Shown: one piece after another, positions 9,047-18,055 of the stretch
Numbering within the stretch: position 1 is the first letter of the stretch
How the letters are laid out: each line of letters starts with the position of its first letter
Assembly (NCBI GenBank): GCA_015075425.1
Contig: JABTUL010000001.1
Coordinates: 496,001 to 560,000 of the forward strand
DNA from: Spirochaetales bacterium
GTDB taxonomy: Bacteria; Spirochaetota; Leptospiria; Leptospirales; Leptonemataceae
DNA: 64,000 nucleotides
Direction of reading: 5' to 3'
The notes under the pieces: generated by a model
The model's database searches: none
Told to the model about the DNA's origin: nothing
What the model saw: only the letters and a program-made list of their open reading frames with translations
Position numbers and translations under genes: made by a program

Positions 9047-10744
9047 ATGCTGCTCAACCCCAAAACAGAAACCTTCCATCATCTGGATGAAAAATCACGC
9101 CGGATCATGTTAGAAACGATTCGTTTTTTTGAGAACAAGGGCAAGGCTCGTATCAAGCACGATGACCATGAAAGGGTCTGGTACCAGGACTTTTTGGATT
9201 TTCAGGCCAGCCAGCAGATTTTTGCCCGGCTCATGACCCCGCCTGAATATGGTCAGGACGACGCTCGCCATGATTCGTATCGCAATTGTTTTTTTAATGA
9301 AATCCTGGGTTTTTATGGTTTGCCTTACTGGTACACCTGGCAGGTGACAATGCTCGGACTCGGTCCCATCTGGAACAGCCAGAATACGGCCATCAAAAAA
9401 GAAACAGGCGAACTTTTGCGCAAAGGCGGCATCTTTGCCTTCGGTCTGTCGGAAAAAGCGCACGGCGCGGATCTCATTGCCAGTGAGATGACTCTGCGTT
9501 CCGATGGCCGGGGTGGCTACCTGGCCCGCGGTAGTAAATATTACATAGGAAATGCCAACAAGGCTGCGCTCGTTTCTACTTTTGGTAAAATACAAGAGAC
9601 CGGCGAATATGTTTTCTTTGCAGTTAAATCAGACCACCCGAACTACGAATGCATCAAGAATACCGTCAATTCGCAGAATTTTGTGGCGGAGTACCGCTTG
9701 AATGACTATCCCGTTACAGAAGCGGACATTCTCTCTCGCGGCCGCGCTGCCTGGGATGCGAGCCTCAGCACCATCGCCTATTGTAAGTACAACCTGGGCT
9801 GGGCCTCCATCGGGATCTGCACCCATGCTTTTTATGAAGCCATCAATCATGCGGCCAATCGTGTGCTTTTCAATCATGCCGTAACCGATTTTCCGCACAT
9901 CAGGGCCTTCTTTGTGGATGCCTATGCTCGTCTTGTGGCCATGCGCCTCTTTGCCCTGCGGGCCAGCGATTACATGCGCGTGGCCAGTGCCCAGGACAAA
10001 CGCTATTTGCTCTACAATCCCATGGTGAAAATGAAAGTGACCATGCAGGGAGAGGAAGTCATTAATTTGATCTGGGATATTATCGCTGCCAGAGGTTTTG
10101 AAAAAGATACCTTTTTTGAAATGGCTGCCCGTGACATCCGCGCTTTACCCAAGCTTGAGGGAACAGCTCAGGTCAATATGGTCCTGATTATCAAGTTCAT
10201 GCAGAAATTCCTGCTGGAATCCGAAGAATACGCCCCCGTTGCCCGACAGGATCAGCAAAAGAACGATGACTTTCTTTTTGATCAGGGTGCAACCAGCAAA
10301 GGGCAGAATAAGATTTTTTTCCATGATTTCAACACAGCCTACAGGAGTGTTGATTTGCCCAACATTCGTGTATTTCGCGAGCAGATCGAAGTATTGAAAC
10401 GCCTGCTGACAGATGGTGCCCCGGACCGGACGCAGAACCGTGATCTGGATTTTATGCTGATTGTGGGTGAGCTTTTCACGCTGGTCGCTTATGGCCAGCT
10501 CATTATTGAGAACGCTCTTTTGCAGAAGGTGGACCACGATCTTCTGAACACGATTTTTGACTTCATGGTCCGGGATTTTTCACGCTATGCCCTGCAACTC
10601 TATTCCAAGACATCCAGCAGTGCTATCCAGCAAGAAATCGCTCTGGCGATGATCAGAAAGCCGGTAGTGGATACGGCACAGTTTGAACGCGTCTGGAAAA
10701 CGCACGTCCATGCCTTAAAGGATACGTATGAAATGAATCCCTGA
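9047..10744 (+). CDS. Long acyl-CoA dehydrogenase-like protein
   Basis: A 565-residue member of the acyl-CoA dehydrogenase/oxidase superfamily, about 180 residues longer than standard dehydrogenases. It has the middle-domain flavin motif (FAFGLSEKAHGADLIASEM) and LARGSKYYIGNANKA, then an alpha-helical C-terminal domain extended by roughly 150 residues, as in FadE5-type or oxidase-type enzymes. The start at 9047 has a strong AGGAG six bases upstream; a TTG at 9011 would add twelve residues. It is probably for very long or unusual acyl-CoAs. The distinction between oxidase and dehydrogenase is unresolved. Confidence 0.87.
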   Translation: MLLNPKTETFHHLDEKSRRIMLETIRFFENKGKARIKHDDHERVWYQDFLDFQASQQIFARLMTPPEYGQDDARHDSYRNCFFNEILGFYGLPYWYTWQVTMLGLGPIWNSQNTAIKKETGELLRKGGIFAFGLSEKAHGADLIASEMTLRSDGRGGYLARGSKYYIGNANKAALVSTFGKIQETGEYVFFAVKSDHPNYECIKNTVNSQNFVAEYRLNDYPVTEADILSRGRAAWDASLSTIAYCKYNLGWASIGICTHAFYEAINHAANRVLFNHAVTDFPHIRAFFVDAYARLVAMRLFALRASDYMRVASAQDKRYLLYNPMVKMKVTMQGEEVINLIWDIIAARGFEKDTFFEMAARDIRALPKLEGTAQVNMVLIIKFMQKFLLESEEYAPVARQDQQKNDDFLFDQGATSKGQNKIFFHDFNTAYRSVDLPNIRVFREQIEVLKRLLTDGAPDRTQNRDLDFMLIVGELFTLVAYGQLIIENALLQKVDHDLLNTIFDFMVRDFSRYALQLYSKTSSSAIQQEIALAMIRKPVVDTAQFERVWKTHVHALKDTYEMNP

Positions 10745-10767
10745 ATCAATAAAACAGTGGACGCAGG

Positions 10768-10950
10768 ATGGCCCCCGGACACCCTGGTCACATGCGCGAG
10801 CTCATCAAACTGGAATCCACTGCCGGAACGGGCTACTTCTATACGACGACCAAAAACAAGCGTCTGCATTCAGACAAGATGGAAGTGAAGAAGTACGACC
10901 CGAAAGCGCGCCAGCACGTCGTCTTCAAAGAAAAGAAAATTTCAAAATAA
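10768..10950 (+). CDS. rpmG: Ribosomal protein L33 (zinc-free form)
   Basis: The 50S protein L33. The core [20 protein letters not shown] closely follows the proteobacterial-type L33 without cysteines, and ends [15 protein letters not shown]. From the ATG at 10768 it is 60 residues; a second in-frame ATG at 10792 gives the more typical 52-residue protein. Neither start has an ideal ribosome site, so the start is open. It is not next to rpmB or other ribosomal genes. Confidence 0.93.
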   Translation: MAPGHPGHMRELIKLESTAGTGYFYTTTKNKRLHSDKMEVKKYDPKARQHVVFKEKKISK

Positions 10951-10993
10951 TCGCTGGCGCAAGTCCGCTGCTATGCAGCTTTGAGGAAAGGTT

Positions 10994-11989
10994 ATGCGCG
11001 TTGCTATCGCTGGAGTCACTGGAGCCGTAGGTGAGGAATTTCTGCGTGTTCTGGAAAAACGTAATTTCCCGGTTTCTGAGCTGAGGCCACTGGCATCGGC
11101 TCGTTCTGCAGGGAAAACAATCCAATTCAGGGGCAAAGAATACACGGTTGGTGAACTGCGATCGGACTCTTTCAAGGGCATGGATCTCGCGCTTTTTTCC
11201 GCCGGAGGGAGTGTAAGCCGGGCCTTCCGCCAGGCAGTTGTGGAAAGCGGGGCGGTCATGGTGGACAACTCTTCCGCTTTCCGGATGGATCCAGACGTTC
11301 CTCTGGTGGTGCCGGAGATCAACCCCGCTGACATCAAGATTCACAAAGGGGTCATTGCTAACCCCAATTGCTCAACCATCATTCTGCTCATGGCGGTTTA
11401 TCCGGTGATGCAACTGGCAAAGGTAAGTAAAATCATTGTTTCCACCTATCAGGCTTCATCGGGAGCGGGAGCGCAGGCCATGCAGGAGCTGGAAAGTCAG
11501 GCCAGGCAACATCTCTCCGGAGAAAAAATGGAGAGCCGTATCTTTCCTTTTCCGCTGGCATTCAATGCCTTCAGTCACAATTCAGCAATGGATGTGGTCA
11601 GTGGCTTAAACCAGGAAGAAGAGAAAATGGTTAAGGAAACATACAAAATTCTGCACAGTGATTCAATGGACATTCAGGCTACCTGCGTGCGCATCGGCAC
11701 CCTGCGTGCTCATGCAGAATCTATCTATCTGGAAACCGACCGCGAACTATCCCGGGAAGAAATCACGGCGGCTCTACAGCACTTTCCAGGAGTTCAGGTT
11801 GAAGATGATCGCAAGAGCAATCGCTTCCCCATGCCACTTGTCGCCTCCGGGCAGGACGATGTATTTGTAGGCCGTATTCGCAGCGGAAAAAGTAAGAGCG
11901 GTCAGGCCTTTGTGAATCTATTTTGTTGTGGAGATCAGATCTTGAAGGGTGCGGCCCTCAATGCCGTGCAGATTGCGGAGAAACTTTGA
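10994..11989 (+). CDS. asd: Aspartate-semialdehyde dehydrogenase
   Basis: A 331-residue NADP-dependent enzyme that reduces aspartyl-phosphate to aspartate semialdehyde, the branch point to lysine/diaminopimelate, threonine and methionine. It has the nucleotide loop GVTGAVG (residues 7-13), the catalytic cysteine C126 in ANPNCSTI, the SSGAGAQAMQEL segment (about 155-166) and the catalytic histidine near H240 in RIGTLRAHAES. AGGAAAGG lies just before the start. The downstream DJ-1 gene overlaps its stop codon, so the two are translationally coupled. Confidence 0.97.
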   Translation: MRVAIAGVTGAVGEEFLRVLEKRNFPVSELRPLASARSAGKTIQFRGKEYTVGELRSDSFKGMDLALFSAGGSVSRAFRQAVVESGAVMVDNSSAFRMDPDVPLVVPEINPADIKIHKGVIANPNCSTIILLMAVYPVMQLAKVSKIIVSTYQASSGAGAQAMQELESQARQHLSGEKMESRIFPFPLAFNAFSHNSAMDVVSGLNQEEEKMVKETYKILHSDSMDIQATCVRIGTLRAHAESIYLETDRELSREEITAALQHFPGVQVEDDRKSNRFPMPLVASGQDDVFVGRIRSGKSKSGQAFVNLFCCGDQILKGAALNAVQIAEKL

Positions 11990-12546
11990 AACGGGTCCTT
12001 GTCCCCCTGGCAGAAGGCTTTGAAGAAATGGAGGCCATCATTGTCATTGATGTGCTGCGTCGGGCCGGTCTTGAAGTGGTATCTGCGTCCCTGAAAGAAG
12101 GGCCGGTAACCGCATCACGCAGAAGCCGCCACCTGGCAGATACGACTCTTGAGGAAGCCTTGAAGAACGATTTTGATGCGATTGTCCTGCCGGGCGGACA
12201 ACCGGGATCAGACAATCTGCGAGCGGACGTTCGTTTGGCTCAAATGCTAAAAAAATATAAAAATGAAAATAGAGTGATCGCTGCAATTTGCGCAGCGCCA
12301 AACGTTTTGCGGCACCACGGCATCATCACTGGCAGTGATCCTTTTGTTTGCTTTCCGGGAACGGAAAACTCTGCCAGCGGAGGCCGGCAGGAGAGCGGTC
12401 GGTTGGCACGGTCCGGACAGGTGTTCACGAGCATCGGTCCGGGATCCGCCTTTGAATTTGCTCTGGCTCTGGTGGGAGAACTCTGCACAGATGAGGTCCG
12501 GGAAAAAGTGAAATTGGCCCTGCAACTGCCGCCAGGCGTGGCCTGA
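11986..12546 (+). CDS. DJ-1/PfpI family protein
   Basis: A 186-residue protein with the DJ-1 fold. It has the N-terminal GFEEMEAI motif (residues 11-18) with the conserved acidic residues, and the nucleophilic cysteine C102 in AAICAAPNVL. Such proteins act as glyoxalase/deglycase-like enzymes or oxidative-stress sensors. A TTG start overlaps the asd stop (TTGA) and has GGAG five bases upstream. The following gene overlaps its own stop by ATGA, so asd, DJ-1 and gldC form one unit. The precise activity is uncertain. Confidence 0.9.
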   Translation: MKRVLVPLAEGFEEMEAIIVIDVLRRAGLEVVSASLKEGPVTASRRSRHLADTTLEEALKNDFDAIVLPGGQPGSDNLRADVRLAQMLKKYKNENRVIAAICAAPNVLRHHGIITGSDPFVCFPGTENSASGGRQESGRLARSGQVFTSIGPGSAFEFALALVGELCTDEVREKVKLALQLPPGVA

Positions 12547-12878
12547 TGAAAGAACGCTCGATTGAGATTGTCGTAACTCTGGATGAAAATAACATTCCGG
12601 AAAAAATCGTCTGGCGTGCTGATGATGCTGGCTTTAGCGGTTACAGGCCGGCGTCATCTATGTCGCTGGCTTTCTGGGAGCAGGAGCGCGAGGAGCTCTT
12701 ATCCATGGAGCTCTGGACCAAAGATCACTCTGTTGAGCACATGCAACGCCAGATTATGGAAAGTCTGTTCAAGCTTTCCGATGCCTGTCAGCGGGCAACG
12801 GGAGACCATGAGATGGCCAGAGTCATCAACGAGACGGCAAAGTCCATCCGCAATATGCTGGGGAAGGGTAAAGAATAA
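12546..12878 (+). CDS. gldC: GldC-like protein
   Basis: A 110-residue soluble protein. The opening IEIVVTLDENNIPEKIVWRA, then LSMELWTKDHSVEHMQRQIM and a C-terminal helical stretch, correspond in order and length to the GldC family known from gliding Bacteroidetes, whose exact function is unknown. The start overlaps the DJ-1 stop. No other gld genes (gldK-N, sprA) are in the window, so gliding itself is not implied. Assignment is from recalled family sequence, not from a search. Confidence 0.75.
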   Translation: MKERSIEIVVTLDENNIPEKIVWRADDAGFSGYRPASSMSLAFWEQEREELLSMELWTKDHSVEHMQRQIMESLFKLSDACQRATGDHEMARVINETAKSIRNMLGKGKE

Positions 12879-12914
12879 CCTTTACAGATCCATTGCTACA
12901 CGGGACAGGACCCT

Positions 12915-13802
12915 GTGGGTAGTCTTTCTTTTCCTCTTGCCCGTGCCTGTCTGGAACTGACCAAACCGGGGATTTCCTTTTTCATTGGCCTGACTTCTCT
13001 CTGCGGCTTTTTTGTGCGCCCGGAACTGGTGGAGAGCTGGTTTTTCTTTCCCGCTCTTTTTTTGTCTTCCTATGCAACCAGCGCCGGTTCTGCGGCTTTC
13101 AACCAGTACTACGAGCAGGACCTGGACCGGCAGATGCAGCGAACTCGCGGCCGGCCGCTTCCTTCCGGTCGTTTGAGTCCGCGCTTTGCTCTTTTGTTTT
13201 CTTTGTTCATGCTTACCTGTGGCCTCCTGCTTGCCTGGAGTGTTTGTGGCGCTTACACAGCGATCTTCTTGTTTCTGGGATCGTTTTCTTATATTGTTTT
13301 ATATACAATCCTCACTAAACGGCGTACGGCCTGGAATGTACCTCTGGGAGGACTTTGCGGTTTTTTTGCAGCCTATGCCGGCGTGGTGGGCAATGGTGGG
13401 GAAATCACTCAGGAGGGACATGCCTACGCGCTGCTTCTGTATTTCTGGAGTGCTCCCCATTTCTGGAGCCTTTCCATTTTCAAGCAGGCCGATTATGAAA
13501 AAGTGGGCATCCCCATGCTACCTGTTGTTGTGGGCAGTCGTAAAACAGCCCTTGCCACTCTGGCACATGTACTCGTTCTCATTCCCGTTTCAACGCTTTT
13601 CTGGTCCATGGCTCTGCCGGCAGTGCTCCTGATACTTATTGCTGCGCTCATTTTTGCCTGGTATTCTTTGCTACTCTGGCATGCAGCTTTGATGCTGCCG
13701 GAAGAGAGCCTCCTGCGCCGGGCCCGGCAAACGTTTCTGTACTCCCTGGCATACCTGCCCCTGGTTTTTCTGGGTTTGGGACTGGGTTATGCTCTAAGGT
13801 AG
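12915..13802 (+). CDS. ctaB: Protoheme IX farnesyltransferase (heme O synthase)
   Basis: A 295-residue UbiA-family prenyltransferase with about nine membrane helices. It adds farnesyl to heme B to make heme O for a terminal oxidase. The first Asp-rich motif is present as FNQYYEQDLDRQMQRTRGRP (about residues 56-75), together with the second-loop FWSLSIFKQADYEKVGIPML. A GTG start with AGGA a few bases before it. No oxidase subunits or ctaA are adjacent. Family and reaction are confident. Confidence 0.93.
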   Translation: MGSLSFPLARACLELTKPGISFFIGLTSLCGFFVRPELVESWFFFPALFLSSYATSAGSAAFNQYYEQDLDRQMQRTRGRPLPSGRLSPRFALLFSLFMLTCGLLLAWSVCGAYTAIFLFLGSFSYIVLYTILTKRRTAWNVPLGGLCGFFAAYAGVVGNGGEITQEGHAYALLLYFWSAPHFWSLSIFKQADYEKVGIPMLPVVVGSRKTALATLAHVLVLIPVSTLFWSMALPAVLLILIAALIFAWYSLLLWHAALMLPEESLLRRARQTFLYSLAYLPLVFLGLGLGYALR

Positions 13803-13858
13803 GCTGCAATTTTTTTGCACAACTGTCTGGCATTTCCTGGTCGATGCCTGAGTCTGGC

Positions 13859-14788
13859 ATGGTGAAAATTTTACTTCTTTCTTTCTTTTTATCTCCGCTG
13901 CTTCTACTGGCCTCTCCGCAGATCGGGCGCTGTCCGGTTTTTCCTGCTGATCATATCTGGAATACACCCATCGACAAAAGCCCCGTGCACAAATCTTCCC
14001 GGGACTTCATTCGCAGCATTGGCAGTCAGAAAAAGCTCAAAGCCGATTTTGGCAGTGGCACCTGGAATGGCGGGCCGATCGGCATTCCCTTCACTCTGGA
14101 AACAGGAAAAGCCGTGCGCCCTACCTTTGAGTATGCCGATGAAAGCGATCCCGGTCCGTACCCGCTCCCCGCCAATCCACCTATCGAAGGAGGGCCGCAG
14201 TCCAGAGGAGACCGTCACATTCTTGTGCTGGATCAAAAAAATTGTATTCTTTATGAACTGTATGCAGCCTATAAGACAGGAGGAGGCTGGCGTGCCGGAT
14301 CCGGAGCGGTCTTTGATCTTGGCTCTTACCGGTTGCGTCCATCGGGCTGGACGTCGGCGGACGCCGCGGGCCTGCCCATTCTGCCTGGCCTCGTCCGTTA
14401 TGAGGAGGTGGCTGCCGGTGAAATCAAGCATGCTGTGCGCTTCACGGCTCGACTGACTCGTCGGTCTTTCGTCTGGCCGGCCCGTCACTATGCCTCGCGT
14501 CGCACGGATCCAAACATTCCACCCATGGGCATGCGGTTTAGACTGAAATCTTCTGTAAACCTGGACGGGTTTTCCGCGCCTGCCCGGGTGATTCTCACCG
14601 CACTCAAGAAGTACGGGATGATTCTGGCAGATAACGGTTCCGATTGGTACATTTCCGGGGCTCCGGACGAACGCTGGAACAATCAGACGCTTAGAGAGCT
14701 GGCCCGCATTCAAGGGGAGCAGCTGGAAGCGGTGGATACACAGGAGCTTATGCTCGACCCGGATACGGGTCAGGCGCGGCAGCCTTAG
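13859..14788 (+). CDS. Secreted conserved protein of unknown function
   Basis: About 309 residues with a signal peptide (MVKILLLSFFLSPLLLLASP). The mature part begins with FPADHIWNTPID. It contains the ordered motifs GDRHILVLDQKNC, DAAGLPILPGLVRYEEV and FVWPARHYAS, then PPMGMRFRLK and MILADNGSDWYISG near the C-terminus. I recognise this motif order from secreted hypothetical proteins scattered in soil bacteria, but know no function. It may be a polysaccharide-active or adhesive beta-rich protein. An ATG at 13844 would add five residues. Confidence 0.75.
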   Translation: MVKILLLSFFLSPLLLLASPQIGRCPVFPADHIWNTPIDKSPVHKSSRDFIRSIGSQKKLKADFGSGTWNGGPIGIPFTLETGKAVRPTFEYADESDPGPYPLPANPPIEGGPQSRGDRHILVLDQKNCILYELYAAYKTGGGWRAGSGAVFDLGSYRLRPSGWTSADAAGLPILPGLVRYEEVAAGEIKHAVRFTARLTRRSFVWPARHYASRRTDPNIPPMGMRFRLKSSVNLDGFSAPARVILTALKKYGMILADNGSDWYISGAPDERWNNQTLRELARIQGEQLEAVDTQELMLDPDTGQARQP

Positions 14789-14805
14789 TGTTGGGCGCAG
14801 CCGTT

Positions 14806-15252
14806 TTAAGCTTCCAGAGCCGTTTTCATATCGAGTAGATCCTGAGCCAGGGCTTTGCGCGTTGCTCTGCCAAACATCCAGCCGGTCAGGAACCACATGA
14901 TGCGCGCGCCGGTCGTAACGGGCCGGGCAACGAAATCCATGGATACAGTAAATGGCGGCCCCTCGGCAGAAAGAGCGACGCGCGTGGTGTAGATTGCTCC
15001 GTGGCTTTCCGCCCGGACATCGTAATGCTGGCCTTCCTGGGCGGCAGTTACCCACATGACTTCTGTTGCTTCCTTTCCCAGAAAGGCTCGGGTTTCGCGC
15101 CACTTCAGACCTACCAGACCCCGGGCCGGTTTTTCGAGGACCTCGACTTTCTGGATGGAAGGCATGACTCGGGGGGATTCTCCTACATTGGTCAGGGTCT
15201 GCCAGATGCGCTCACGATCTGCATGGATGCTCTGTTCGACGGTTATGCGCAT
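14806..15252 (-). CDS. SRPBCC (START/Bet v1-like) family protein
   Basis: A 148-residue single-domain protein. It begins with the family's typical MRITVEQSIHADRERIWQTL and contains VGLKWRETRAFLGKEATEVMWV. This is the polyketide cyclase/dehydrase-type helix-grip fold that binds hydrophobic ligands. It starts seven bases after the propeller lipoprotein stop and is probably the last gene of the minus-strand string. Ligand unknown. Confidence 0.85.
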   Translation of the reverse strand: MRITVEQSIHADRERIWQTLTNVGESPRVMPSIQKVEVLEKPARGLVGLKWRETRAFLGKEATEVMWVTAAQEGQHYDVRAESHGAIYTTRVALSAEGPPFTVSMDFVARPVTTGARIMWFLTGWMFGRATRKALAQDLLDMKTALEA

Positions 15253-15259
15253 AGCTCTC

Positions 15260-16396
15260 TTAAAGTTTATCGGGGCGGTGCAACAGTGCGCCCCCCACGG
15301 GGTTCGTATCAGAAAAAAAAGGGCCGGTCACGGAGACAAAGTCGCCTGTGCCCGGGTTCAGCGTAACACCGTAGACGTTGCCGTTGCTATTGATACTGTA
15401 TAGAGCCAGCCCCAGTTTGTCCACAAGGATGGTTCTACTTCCCGTGGCCGGCAAAGATATGCTACTCCTCAAGCTGATACTCCCACCCGGGGCAATGGCG
15501 TACGCGTCTATCTGGGCGCTCACGGTTTCGTAAGCTAAGTATACAATGGGCAGAGCTGGATGACTGGCAATTCCATAGCGAACGTTTCCGCCAACGCTCT
15601 GGGTTTGCGTTAGATTCAGCGAGCCGTCAGTCTGGTTTACCTGGTAGCTGAAGAGGGTATTGGGTGCGGCAATCGAGGCCAGAAGCAGGTAATTTCCGGA
15701 GAAGTCGTAAGTAAGTCCATACACGTTGGTCGTCCCGGCGATGTTGGTGTTGGAAACCCAGGTGGGCGCACCAATGCTATTCAGGGAAAGGAGCGCCGAT
15801 CCCAGGCTTCCGTTTTCCAGGGCCACCTGGACGAATCGACCTCCGGGGTGGATAGCTATGGCGCGTGGATTAATCATACTGCCGCTGGTGCTTCCCAGCA
15901 GGGAGATCGTGCCGTCCCCCTGAATTGTGTAACTACGTACATCATAAGGAATGCCCTGGTTGCTGACAAAAAGGCGATTGCTAGAACTGGTTGTTACACC
16001 AAACGGAGTATTAAAGCCCGTGATCGAGGGCATAGGTGAGAGGAATCCTGTGTCCGACACAGCGATGGGCGTCACGGCATTGCTCAACGCCTCTGCGGCA
16101 TACAAGTATCGATTGTCGGCGGCCAGGGCCAGTTGTTCGGAAACGTTGGTAAGGTTGACGCTCTGCATCAGACTTAACTGCCCGGGCGCGCTGATGGTAT
16201 ATGCATTGATCGTGGTCACTCCAGAGTGGGAAACATAAAGCCTGTGAGCTCTGGGAACTGTCACCTGTCCAACGGTGTAGAGCAGGCTGACCGTTAGTGG
16301 ATTGCAGCCGGCGTCAAAACTCTGGCAGGAAGTTTCCACCACTGCACAGTTCCAGATTAGCAGGAGAACTGGGAGCAGGTTAACGACCGGGCGCAT
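15260..16396 (-). CDS. Beta-propeller lipoprotein (lactonase-like)
   Basis: About 378 residues. The N-terminus MRPVVNLLPVLLLIWNC is a spirochaetal-type lipoprotein signal with the lipid-bearing cysteine at about residue 17. The rest is a run of about seven repeated blades with the LYVSHSGVTTINAYTI / LYAAEALSNAVTPIAV / GRFVQVALENGS pattern. This is the bacterial 6-phosphogluconolactonase-like/YncE propeller fold used for binding as often as for catalysis. Residues of the lactonase site are not evident. It starts 56 bases after the MscS gene; a longer frame to 16438 lacks support. Confidence 0.8.
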   Translation of the reverse strand: MRPVVNLLPVLLLIWNCAVVETSCQSFDAGCNPLTVSLLYTVGQVTVPRAHRLYVSHSGVTTINAYTISAPGQLSLMQSVNLTNVSEQLALAADNRYLYAAEALSNAVTPIAVSDTGFLSPMPSITGFNTPFGVTTSSSNRLFVSNQGIPYDVRSYTIQGDGTISLLGSTSGSMINPRAIAIHPGGRFVQVALENGSLGSALLSLNSIGAPTWVSNTNIAGTTNVYGLTYDFSGNYLLLASIAAPNTLFSYQVNQTDGSLNLTQTQSVGGNVRYGIASHPALPIVYLAYETVSAQIDAYAIAPGGSISLRSSISLPATGSRTILVDKLGLALYSINSNGNVYGVTLNPGTGDFVSVTGPFFSDTNPVGGALLHRPDKL

Positions 16397-16452
16397 CAGG
16401 TGCTCATCGTTTCCGGGCAGGCCCAGAAGACAAGTCATTCCTGCCTGGTTTT

Positions 16453-18054
16453 TCAGGTCTGAGGAAGGGCCGAAACATTTTCCAGGTATAGCGATCGGGA
16501 GGGAAAAGCAAACTCTGCCCCCAGTCGATGGGAAAGCTCAAGGATCGCCGTAAAAATTTCCTGGCGGCACTGTAGTTCCGCACTCCAGTCCGGGACTTCC
16601 AGAAAGCAATATAACAGGATATCCAGGCTGGAGGCTGCGTACTCATGAAATACGACGTGATAATTTTTCTGATGCACCCGGGGATGACTGCGGAGGATTT
16701 CCTTCACTCCTTCTATGAAGGAATGGAGGGTCTGCGGGGTCGTGCTGTACTTCAAGGAAAGTAAGGTCCGGATGCGCCGGTATTTCCGCATCCCCATATT
16801 ATCAATTTTGACATTGGCGATTTCCGAATTGGGAATGGAAATGACCGAATTGTAAAAAGTGCGAATGCGCGTGGAGCGGAAACCGATTTCCTCCACAGTC
16901 CCTTCCGCTGCTCCGACAACAATCCAGTCTCCCACCTGAAAAGGCCGGTCAAAAAGAATCATCAGGGAACCAAAAAAATTGGCCACCGCATCTTTGGCTG
17001 CCAGAGCAAAAGCCAGCCCACCGATACCCAGTCCGGCCAGCAGAGAGAGGACATTGATTCCCAGATTTTGTATGGCCAGGAGTGAACCCATAATGAGAAC
17101 CAGAATTTTTAGTGTACGATTGAAAAGCGGTACAAGCTGATCATCCAGTGTCGAATGCGTCCGCCCGGCAATCTCTTGAAAGTAGAGCGTCAGCACATTG
17201 ACCAGGCGGTAAGTAAGAAAGATAATAGATATGGATAAAAAAATGTTAACCAGAAAATTGGCTGTCGATAAATAAAATCCCTCCAGTCGCAAAAGCAGAA
17301 TGGACAGTGCCCAGATGAGTGTACAGACAATCCAGCCAGCTGGCGGTGCAGCAGCATTCACAACTTCAACATCCCAGCGAGTCGGAGTTTTGCTGAGCAA
17401 TTTACGTAACAATTCCAGCAGATGGTGGGCAATCAGCCGCACCATAAGGCCCAGTAAAATGGCCAGCCCGATCCCGACCCATTGCCAGAGTCCCAGGCCC
17501 AGATAAGGCTCACGTGCCCAGACCGGGATCAACCGATCCTGCCACGGATGCTGGTAGTGCGCCCCCTGGCCCGAAGCCGGCAGATAAGGTAGATGGCGGA
17601 CACGCGAGTAGAAAGAGCCGGCCCGGGCCACTGTATCAGCGGAAAAAAGAAATTCACCCCGCCGTTCACCCTCTTCAACGCGCACAATTGTTATTTCTGT
17701 ATCTTTCAAACGCCAGCGCAGAGTCTCGGTATCGGGACCGGGAATTTTTTCATAATCGATCAGAATGATCCGATCTATAACTTCTTTTAGGAAAATAGCG
17801 GCTTCCCGTCCGCTTTCCGCGCGCATGAGTGCTGGCACCGCTGATAGATCCAGACAACGTACGGCATCTTCAATCCGATCCTTTTTGCGGGCATCTTTCT
17901 TCCGCTCTCCCTCCGCATAAAGCTGCATTGCTTCCATGAAGGTTTTCATGGTATCACGGGGAGAGTCGGTTTTGACAGGAGCCAGGGGACTTGCTGGCAG
18001 AGCCGAATGCAGCAAGGCGATGAAAATGGTGAAACGCAAGAGCATGTTTAACAT
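16453..18054 (-). CDS. MscS family mechanosensitive channel with periplasmic domain
   Basis: A 533-residue protein. The signal peptide (MLNMLLRFTIFIALLHSALP) is followed by about 180 residues of periplasmic, helix-rich sequence, then four or five membrane helices. The pore helix and beta domain of MscS follow: LAGLGIGGLAFALAAKDAVANF, FDRPFQVGDWIVV, GTVEEIGFRSTRIR and ISIPNSEIANVKIDN. It would protect against osmotic downshock. The N-terminal extension puts it among the larger MscS-like channels. The start lies one base after the stop of the preceding lipoprotein gene. Confidence 0.94.
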   Translation of the reverse strand: MLNMLLRFTIFIALLHSALPASPLAPVKTDSPRDTMKTFMEAMQLYAEGERKKDARKKDRIEDAVRCLDLSAVPALMRAESGREAAIFLKEVIDRIILIDYEKIPGPDTETLRWRLKDTEITIVRVEEGERRGEFLFSADTVARAGSFYSRVRHLPYLPASGQGAHYQHPWQDRLIPVWAREPYLGLGLWQWVGIGLAILLGLMVRLIAHHLLELLRKLLSKTPTRWDVEVVNAAAPPAGWIVCTLIWALSILLLRLEGFYLSTANFLVNIFLSISIIFLTYRLVNVLTLYFQEIAGRTHSTLDDQLVPLFNRTLKILVLIMGSLLAIQNLGINVLSLLAGLGIGGLAFALAAKDAVANFFGSLMILFDRPFQVGDWIVVGAAEGTVEEIGFRSTRIRTFYNSVISIPNSEIANVKIDNMGMRKYRRIRTLLSLKYSTTPQTLHSFIEGVKEILRSHPRVHQKNYHVVFHEYAASSLDILLYCFLEVPDWSAELQCRQEIFTAILELSHRLGAEFAFPSRSLYLENVSALPQT

Positions 18055-18055
18055 G

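Noticed and set aside
10925-11344. Minus-strand frames opposite asd
   Set aside because: They are antisense shadows of asd; the plus-strand frame has the full enzyme motif set.
13809-13823. TGCAA-T-tract-TTGCA as terminator after ctaB
   Set aside because: The T-tract is inside the loop rather than after the stem, and the stem is only five pairs.
13904-15103. A 399-residue minus-strand open frame opposite the secreted protein
   Set aside because: Composition is Arg/Pro/His-rich with no recognisable domain, while the opposite strand codes for a signal peptide and conserved motifs; high GC makes such long shadows common.
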